The notes beneath the pieces are model-generated. The model worked only from the letters and a program-made list of their open reading frames with translations. It did not search any database and was not told the origin of the DNA. From assembly GCA_014281115.1 (NCBI GenBank), contig JACONQ010000004.1:1798001-1862000 (forward strand): a stretch of DNA of 64,000 nucleotides, given 5' to 3'. Shown here piece by piece: positions 57,501-64,000 of the stretch (position 1 is its first letter; each line of letters begins with the position of its first letter). The position numbers were made by a program, and so were the translations under genes. This stretch comes from Laburnicola sp. R22_1 (lineage: Eukaryota > Ascomycota > Dothideomycetes > Pleosporales > Didymosphaeriaceae).

Positions 57501-58300
57501 ATAGTTATGCTATTCTTTTATATAATAATATCTAGAATATTATTAAAGTAGGCACCTAGCTTATTAGTATCTACTAGTAATAGTAGAAATAGTGTTAGAG
57601 TGTCTAGAATATAGTAGGTAACTATTCCTATTAGATTTGTAATTTATATAGTTTCTAGAGATTCTTATAGGTTCTAACCTCTAAAGCTAATATTAGTGTT
57701 ACTAGGTATCTAATTAATCTTTATATAAAGGTTTTTATATATATATGCCTCTAGTTATATCTTGCTAATAGTAGAAATTCTTACTATACTTATATCCTAT
57801 AGTTTACCTTAGTATATTATATAATATTAATTCTTAAGGATAAACTATTCTGCACATTTCTCTAACTCTATCTTATATACATATTTGCTAGTTGTGTAGT
57901 AAAGGTAGGTAGTAGTAGTTAGGTAGGATACTAAAATATTACTATTCTTATTATCTTCTCTTCTTTATGCAAAGTAGGTTACTTATTATTATAGCCTTTA
58001 TACTTCTAGATATAGGACTAAATAGCTTTATATAAAGGCGTTTTATTATTATACTCTTTATAGAAGGTAATATACTATCTTATTAAATAGGTACGCTTTT
58101 TGCATAGATAGTTTAAAGACTAATAACCTTTTTTATAGTATATAAAATACTTCTTTAGTCTTATTTAAATATTATATAATTAGGATTTAAATTGCAATAA
58201 TAATAGTATAAATTATCTACAAAATTCTTATCTATAAGGGCCTAGTAATTTGCCTCTTTATATAGGAAAGTTATATTTATAATTAGTATAGTATATATTA
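54560..58300 (-). pseudogene. Second copia-like pol, minus strand, heavily RIP-mutated
   Basis: Despite extreme AT content, minus frames near 55600-55800 read ITSLQTNNILSIVNKNF and TILTKDQPIKFNSRRIQL, and near 54600-55300 QRYIEQRIRGAYIISIC, IKLFIFTNSLFTNNKNLSLQ, YKRVIRSVFASELYSIVGG and LGTINKKRLIINIILL. These match the reverse transcriptase and RNase H of a fungal copia-like family (usual forms QTDDTL, VDGSFANNKDLSSQ, RSVLASEIY). Family knowledge is from memory. No LTR pair could be fixed; 53424-54560 probably holds its 3' end. It is interrupted by a 148-bp insertion. Confidence 0.65.
55378..55525 (-). mobile_element. 148-bp SINE-like insertion
   Basis: Flanked by an exact 17-bp direct repeat GCTTAACCTTTCTATAT (55361-55377 and 55526-55542); removing the insert and one copy restores the copia-like frame. 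On the minus strand it begins TCGCTTAGCAGTTCGAACGC, containing GTTCGAAC, a match to the tRNA B-box, followed by T-runs. Length, target duplication and B-box fit a tRNA-derived SINE, possibly truncated at its head. A second, more RIP-mutated copy lies at 58358-58505. Confidence 0.65.
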
Positions 58301-58357
58301 GCCTTTTATAAGTACTAATTAGATTAGCAATTAATTGTAACTTAGATTAATATATAT

Positions 58358-58505
58358 AACGTTAAATTAACTACCTAGAGATAGCATAGTAAAGACTTTT
58401 ATCTTAAATAATATAATAAAAAAAGCAGAGCCCCCTGCTTAGTAATTAAAAAGAGCGTAAAAAGATAATTAGGCACAAAAAAAGCGTATTCAAACTGCTA
58501 AGCGA
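58358..58505 (-). repeat. Second copy of the SINE-like sequence
   Basis: Shares with 55378-55525 the blocks AAAAAGCAGAGCCC, CTGCTTAGTAATTAAAAAGA, and CTGCTAAGCGAGCTTA; differs mostly by C-to-T/G-to-A. On the minus strand the similarity is preceded by GCTAAGATCGCTAAGC, perhaps the tRNA-like head missing from the other copy. No target duplication seen. Confidence 0.55.
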
Positions 58506-58630
58506 GCTTAGCGATCTTAGCGCGAGGCTCCTATAAGCAAAATTTTCACAAAGAGGCTACTTAGAACTTTAGGGGATAAAACTTAGGCGCGGCTACGCTA
58601 TAAGCCATCTTCTCTACTATTCTAATTATT

Positions 58631-60337
58631 ATAAATAATACAAGTTAATATATTAATAGGTATATACTACTATGCTAATAAGTAGGATAAGAGTAGCATA
58701 TACTAGATACATATTTGTTGCTCTATTACCGCAGTATTAAGGTTATTTTAGACAAAGCCCCTACTATTACTCTACACTTTACTATCTATCTAGGCATTAA
58801 TATTATTTCTAAAGAAGTACTTGCTATTACTAAAGAGTACACGCTGTAGTTTTACACCGCTACTACTAATATAGCTACACTAAAGTTTTATTCTATCTAT
58901 AAGATACTTATCTAGCGTAATAGATAGGTATACTTAACTATTTATAAGGCTATTCTTATATACTAATTAGGCTAGCAGCTAGTTTAGTTTATAAAGGATA
59001 GTAGCGCTATATTCCTACTCTAGTAGACATAATTACTCCTTATTAGTACTAGAATCCTCTAGCAGGGGATGTAAAAGAAGAATAATAAGATTTTTATTAA
59101 TAAGCTCTAGTGTGGCAAGAGCGTTATATAGATCTACAAGATCCTTCTAGCTATTATCGCTATTAAGTTAGCTTATCTAAGCGAGTACGCTGCGTAAGCG
59201 GCGTGCGAGCGCAGATAACTAATAATAGTAGTGGCAATAAGCCATATATACTATATATAGCATAAGTAAACCTTATATAGGTTAGGAACTTATAAGGTGT
59301 AGATAGGGTATAAGTAAGTTTAGACTATTATTGCGTTATTAGGTGATATTTAAGGTTAGTCTTTAATTAGAATTAGGTTCTATATATAGTATATAATAAC
59401 CTTCCATCTTAACCTACTTTAATCTTAAACTAAAAACAGGTTAAAAAAGGTATTTAGTAAGCCGATAATTCGAAGTTATAAACTGCTATTTAGATTGTTA
59501 TAAATAATATAAGTTAATATAGTAATAAGTATATTTCTTATAAGTAGTAGAATAAGGATAATATATACTAGATACACTATTACTCTATTACTATATTAAG
59601 GTTGTCCTTAATAAATCTTCTACTATTTCTATATGCCTTACTATCCTTCTAGGCATTAACGTTATTTCTAAAGAAGTACTTACTATTACTAAAAAGTATA
59701 TACTAAAGATACGCACTACTACTATTAAAATAGCTATTAAAGTAACTACGCTAAAGTTCTATTCTATTTAAATACTTATTTAGCGCGAGGGGTAGGTATA
59801 CTTAACTATTTATAAGGCAGTCTTAGTATACTAGTTAGGTTAGTAGCTTATCTAGTTTGTAAAGGACTATAAGGTTAAATTTCTACTCTAGTAGATGTAA
59901 TTACTCCTTATTAGTAATAGAATCTAGTAGGAAATATAAAAAAGGATAATAAGATATTTATTAATAAGTTATATAGTAGTAAGAGTATTATATAAATCTA
60001 CAAAATTCTCCTAACTATTATTACTATTATTACTATTAAGTTAGCTTATTTAGCACGTAAGCGTAGATAACTAATAATAATAATAGTAGTAATAAGCTAA
60101 ATATACTATATACACTATAAGTAAATCTTATGTTTAGACTAGAAGCTTATAGATATTAGAAGATGCAAGTAAGTTTAAACTATTGTCGTATTACTAGATC
60201 TTTAAGGTTAGTTTTTAATTAGAATTAAGTGCTGTATATAGTAGTATATAATAACCTTTCTATCTTAACCTATTTTAACCTTAAACTAAAAAAATAGGTT
60301 AAAAAAGGTGTTTAGTAAGTCGACCTAAATTAACGTA
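58631..60337 (+). repeat. Tandem duplication of a ~873-bp AT-rich unit with an ORF-like frame
   Basis: Unit 1 (58631-59503) and unit 2 (59504-60337) align throughout, both ending TTAAACTAAAAA(C/T)AGGTTAAAAAAGGTxTTTAGTAAG. Ignoring TAG/TAA, the plus frame is protein-like over about 250 codons (YLGINIISKEVLAITKEY, then KIFINKL, YKILLAIIAIKLAYL). I do not recognise the protein. Stops fit RIP of Gln codons. Confidence 0.5.
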
Positions 60338-60465
60338 TAGAGATTAGCAAATAGCGCTTTATAAGTAGGTTTAATAGTAAATATAGCCTACTCTAGCTTT
60401 AGTTATTTATAGTATGCTTATATAATAGTAATGTGTAGAGAAACTTTTCTAGTAAAGTTTGTATC

Positions 60466-60660
60466 TGTTAGGGAGCTTAGGTGACTAATAATTAAAAAAG
60501 TTAATATTGACAGAATCTACGTATAGGTGCCAGCCAAAGGTGCTGGCTAAGCTCATAAGGCGCGCAAGGCGCGCTAAGAATGCGCTAGTACCTAATTGGG
60601 ACTAGCGCCAGGGAAACCTCAGTAGTCGGCGTAAGGTAACTCCAACCTAGTTCCATAACA
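60466..60660 (-). repeat. Gypsy 3' LTR
   Basis: 195 bp, starting TGTTATGGAACTAGG and ending CCTAACA on the minus strand. Partner outside the window, so boundaries rest on TG/CA ends and the adjacent polypurine tract. Confidence 0.75.
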
Positions 60661-61139
60661 CTATCCTCCCCTCTAACAAGCTTCGTCCTTAAAGCTCCAT
60701 TTTAAATTCAACCCGCTAGTCCTAAATAGGCAACTAACATACAATCCTCCAGTTACAATTATCTATACTACGTCCTCCTAAGGAATAGGTTGTTCCTAAG
60801 CGTGTTGCGCACGCAACAAGTAGTTAGCGGCCAGCTGCAGAGTAAGTTTGCTGCAATCAACCATTAAGAGCAGCTTACTTAGTAAGCTAGGCGCCTTTCC
60901 CATACTGGCAACAACAACAACAGAGACCTTTATACTAAGTGACAATCATAGCAGTAAACACAACTCTTACTGCGATTCACTATAAATCACCATGAGTCCA
61001 ATCCATCTCTTATCTAATCCACCAAACTGCCATTTGCTCCTCCGCTCTCTCTAGGAATACCATTATAGGTGGTTGTGGGGCGTTAGGACAACAGCGATAA
61101 AAGTCCATTAGTAACTCTTAACAACTAGTGACGTCGTAA
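60661..61139. other. Gypsy 3' untranslated region
   Basis: Lies between the chromodomain end and the 3' LTR; contains the polypurine tract at its LTR edge and no recognisable domain. Confidence 0.55.
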
Positions 61140-64000
61140 TAAGGCGCCTAATCCAGCTTATCGTAGCTCTCCCATTTAACTAGGTAGTGCAAAAGGCCTT
61201 TGCGGCCGTTAGCGGGGTTCTTGCACCACTAGTCCACCTTGTAGTCTAATATGTCCTCCACGTCATAAATGGGGAGACCCTCCTCCATGGCCACTAGTCC
61301 TTGTGGATCCTGGCGTTAACCCAGCAGAGGATCTATCGCTTGGGGGTGTAGCAACTAGGGATAGAACCAAGGATAGATGTCCTTCAAATTATTATGGGCA
61401 GTAAGGTGCAACTTAAACACTTTACCATCAAAGTCCTTAACAATCTTAAAAGGCCCTAGATTCTTATAGGACAGTCCACAACTATCCTTGCGCGTACAGA
61501 TATTGCGCACGTCCAGCATAACCTAGTCATCCACTTTAAACTTTGGCGCAGGTATCCTCTTATTATTAGCGTACTCCTCCATCTTAGCTTGCGCCCACAC
61601 CAAGCTGTGCCGTAAGTGAACCTTTAAGTCCTCGATCCTTGCTAGCAAGTAATCAGCGGCCCAGGCGTCACAGGCAGCTTTCCATCTGGGCGGTAGTTAA
61701 CTAGCGGGCTATAACCCAGACCAGGGTAGGTAGCCCTTTGTAGCCTCAAACAGTGTTGTGCCTATAGCGGTGCTCCTACTACTGTTTGCTTTAAACTCCG
61801 CTATTGGCAGCATCTCTGCCCAGTTATGTTGGTTGTAATAAACGAACAACCATAAATATTACTTTAATGCCTAATTCGCTATTTCCGTCTAACTGTCTGT
61901 TTTAGAATGGGCGGTGGTGGACAGCAAGGGCTTCGTCCCTATGCGGTTGCAAAGACGGCGCCAGAAATGTGACGTGAATTGCGATCCGCGGTCCAACACT
62001 ATCTTAGATAGGTAACCTTCCTTACGCCATACATACTTAATAAAAGCCTATACGCAGGTGTCCACGTCTAAGGACGTAAGCAGCACGAATTTTTTCTTCT
62101 TAGACAATTGGTCTACCACAACCATAATGTGACGATAGTCGCGACTATAACAGTGTGACTTTGGCAGGGGCGAGATAAAGTCAACTAACACGCTAGTCCA
62201 GTAGGAGTCTGGGATAGGCAGCGGGTAAAGCAGCCCGTGCTTGCCTTCCCGCTTTAACTTCAACCTAGAGCAGGTCAAGCAGTTCTTTACATATCTGGCA
62301 ACAGTGTCTATACTATTAGACCAGTAGTAATAGTGTGATAGCTTGTGAAATGTCTCGTGCTTACCGCTATATCCTCCAGGCATAGTGTTATAATAAAGCT
62401 TGACAATAGACGTACAAAGTTCGTTATTAAAAGGGACAAACAATTTGTCGCGTACGTACACAAAGCCGTCATCAATTTTAACATCTTGGAGTTCCAGGCA
62501 GATACCTTTCTTGTGATACATATCGTATGGCAACTAATAAGCACTATCTACCTTGGCTTTAACTATCCTCTGCATGACTTTATCTATTACAGTGGCGTCG
62601 CGTACTTGCTATATAACATTCACGCTAGCATCAAGACTATCTTAAGCAGAGGCTTTGTCCTAACCATCAGACGCAAAGATCTCCTCGCTAAGCGTATACA
62701 TTATATGAGCGAGGTCCGCGACCTCTATTACTAGAAATTCCATAAGGATCTAGGCCAGGTATATGGCGTGCTGCGATCCGCCGTTATAACCTAAATGGGC
62801 CTTAACAACTTCCTCTAACAAGATGGTTTATTGTTAGTGCTGAATGCAATTATCATCCACACCCTCTAGTACGTCACCTAGTCGTTAGGTAATGGCGTTG
62901 GGCTTAGTTCCTTGTCTGCCAGGCCAGTACTTAATAACAAAGTTAAATTCTACTAAGAACTCAGCCCAATAAGCTTATCTGCGGTTAAGTTGCTTCGTCA
63001 TTATAAAGTACTCTAAGGCTTTATAATCGGAAAAGATCTCCACAGAGTCCGCAGTACTAGCCAATTCAGGTCTCCATTCTTCAAAGGCGCAAATAATCGC
63101 CATCAACTCCTTGTTATAAATAGGATAGTTAATCTCCACAGGCTTTATCTTTATTAAGAAGAAGGCGACAGGCCGCAACATACCATCAGGTTAATACTGC
63201 GACAGTATGCTAGCAACAACCCAGTTGGACGCGTCCATCCTAATAATTAAGCGTAACTCTAGGTCGAAATGCGCAAGTATTAGCGCGTCAACAAAGGCTC
63301 TCTTAAGGGCTTTAAAAGCTGTTTTGGCGGTTTTAGTAAGGTCGATTTTGCCTACTGCCCCCTTTGTCAGCTTAATTAACGAGCGGGCCAGCATTAAGAA
63401 ATGGTGTATAAATCGCTAATAGAAGTTAGCGAATCCGATAAAGGCTTATATGTCCTTCACAGTCCAGGGATCAATCCACTCCAATATAGTGTCGATTTTT
63501 TCCGGATCTATTGCTAGTCCTTCCGTCAATAGAATCATTCCTAGGTACTTAACCTTCTTAACTAAGAACTCGCACTTATAAACGTCTAAGAATAGACCAG
63601 CATCTTTAAGTGCGTTAAGGACTATAAAGCAATGCCTCTTATAGTCCTCTTTATTTTCGCTATACACGAGGACGTCGTCCAAGTAAGCTAAGCAATAGTT
63701 GTCTAAATATTCTCTAAGAACATAATTAATGTACTGTTAAAAGGTACCCAGTGCATTACATAACCCGAAGGGCATAACAACGTATTTAAACAATCTAAAG
63801 CGTGTCAGGAACGCCGTTTTGTGTTGATCGCCCTCCTTAACGAGGATATTGTTAAACGCAGCAATGACGTCAAATTTTAAAAAGATCCTCACCTTGTTAA
63901 GTTGTGCAAAAGTCTCTTTAATTTTGGGCGGCGCATTGCGATTCTTAATCGTAATCTTATTAAGTTTGCGGTAATTAATACAGATCCGCAAACCTCCTTT
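61140..64000 (-). pseudogene. Gypsy pol: RT, RNase H, integrase, chromodomain
   Basis: From 64000 downward: RT (INYRKLNKITIKNR, VVMPFGLCNALGTF, YLDDVLVYSENKEDY with the catalytic YLDD intact), RNase H ([32 protein letters not shown]), integrase zinc finger and core (YSGKHETFHKLSHYYYW, CLTCSRLK, VLVDFISPLPKS, VLDRGSQFTSHFWRRL) and a chromodomain at about 61140-61300 (YDVEDILDYKV, LLHYLVKWESYDKLD), which typically directs insertion to heterochromatin. A few TAG stops (for example inside VD-stop-WCKNP) disable it. Confidence 0.88.

Larger units (their letters stand above)
60466..64000 (-). mobile_element. Ty3/gypsy chromovirus, 3' portion; continues off right edge
   Basis: The 3' LTR (in element sense) is 60466-60660, with TG...CA ends and a polypurine tract AGAGGGGAGGATAG just inside it. 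Then, from left to right on the minus strand: chromodomain, integrase, RNase H and reverse transcriptase, so the 5' LTR lies beyond 64000. Moderately RIP-mutated. Confidence 0.9.

Noticed and set aside
55378..58505. The two SINE-like copies as LTRs of one retroelement
   Set aside because: Copy 1 has its own 17-bp target duplication and its removal restores the surrounding frame, so it is an independent insertion.
1..64000. CRISPR arrays, operons or bacterial promoters
   Set aside because: Tandem repeats here are minisatellites without unique spacers, and introns and TE classes show eukaryotic DNA.
1..64000. tRNA or rRNA genes
   Set aside because: No cloverleaf or rRNA core was found by eye; the only B-box-like match is inside the SINE-like insertion. 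A tRNA scan could overturn this.

Overview
The window is nuclear DNA of a filamentous ascomycete, most likely a Dothideomycete/Pleosporales-type fungus. The evidence is short GT-AG introns of 45-76 bp, fungal gene families (rhodopsin-domain protein, DUF4470/TPR protein, Dal5-type transporter, CaiB/BaiF CoA-transferase, mitochondrial bL27), fungal transposon families (Fot1/pogo, hAT, Tad1-type LINE, copia, chromodomain gypsy), and pervasive repeat-induced point mutation (RIP): transposon frames carry stops mostly explained by CAG/CAA to TAG/TAA changes and stretches become very AT-rich. No species is assigned. All coordinates and reading frames were worked out by eye from the sequence.

Layout. 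1-234 is the first exon of a rhodopsin-domain membrane protein running off the left edge. 2374-4498 is a decayed Fot1-type transposon. 5859-10456 is the only healthy gene block: mitochondrial ribosomal protein bL27m, a convergent CoA-transferase family III gene and a hypothetical 557-residue protein. 11465-13307 is a full-length but broken Dal5/pantothenate-type transporter. 13960-17682 is a decayed hAT transposon (8-bp target duplication) that carries a 637-bp inverted-repeat element with its own 8-bp duplication. 17814-27516 is one flavin monooxygenase gene split by four different Fot1-type transposons stacked end to end at TA dinucleotides (19376-27339). 28074-33958 is a nest up to four levels deep: hAT, a second hAT fragment, a two-gene DD34E Tc1-like element with 196-bp terminal repeats, and a 692-bp near-palindromic MITE. 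34316-35550 is a TauD-type dioxygenase with one frameshift. 36352-37872 is an unknown gene ending in an 18-bp coding minisatellite full of RIP-type stops. 38266-47487 is a DUF4470/TPR gene split by a 6.2-kb Tad1-type LINE with a 17-bp target duplication. 47700-64000 is solid retrotransposon debris: a complete RIP-mutated copia element with 159/160-bp LTRs (48246-53418), a second copia-like pol on the minus strand carrying a SINE-like insertion, a tandemly duplicated AT-rich unit, and a chromodomain gypsy element entering from the right edge.

The genes do not form a pathway. Most of the metabolic genes (transporter, monooxygenase, dioxygenase) are broken, so the locus reads as an accessory, TE-rich region where single-copy genes are being lost through insertion, RIP leakage and small indels. 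Elements whose frames escaped RIP (the stacked Fot1 copy at 23436-25221 and the two-gene element at 28922-32584) look like the youngest or most active arrivals. The most unusual structures are the two-gene DD34E element, with start codons just inside identical long TIRs, and the four-element TA stack.
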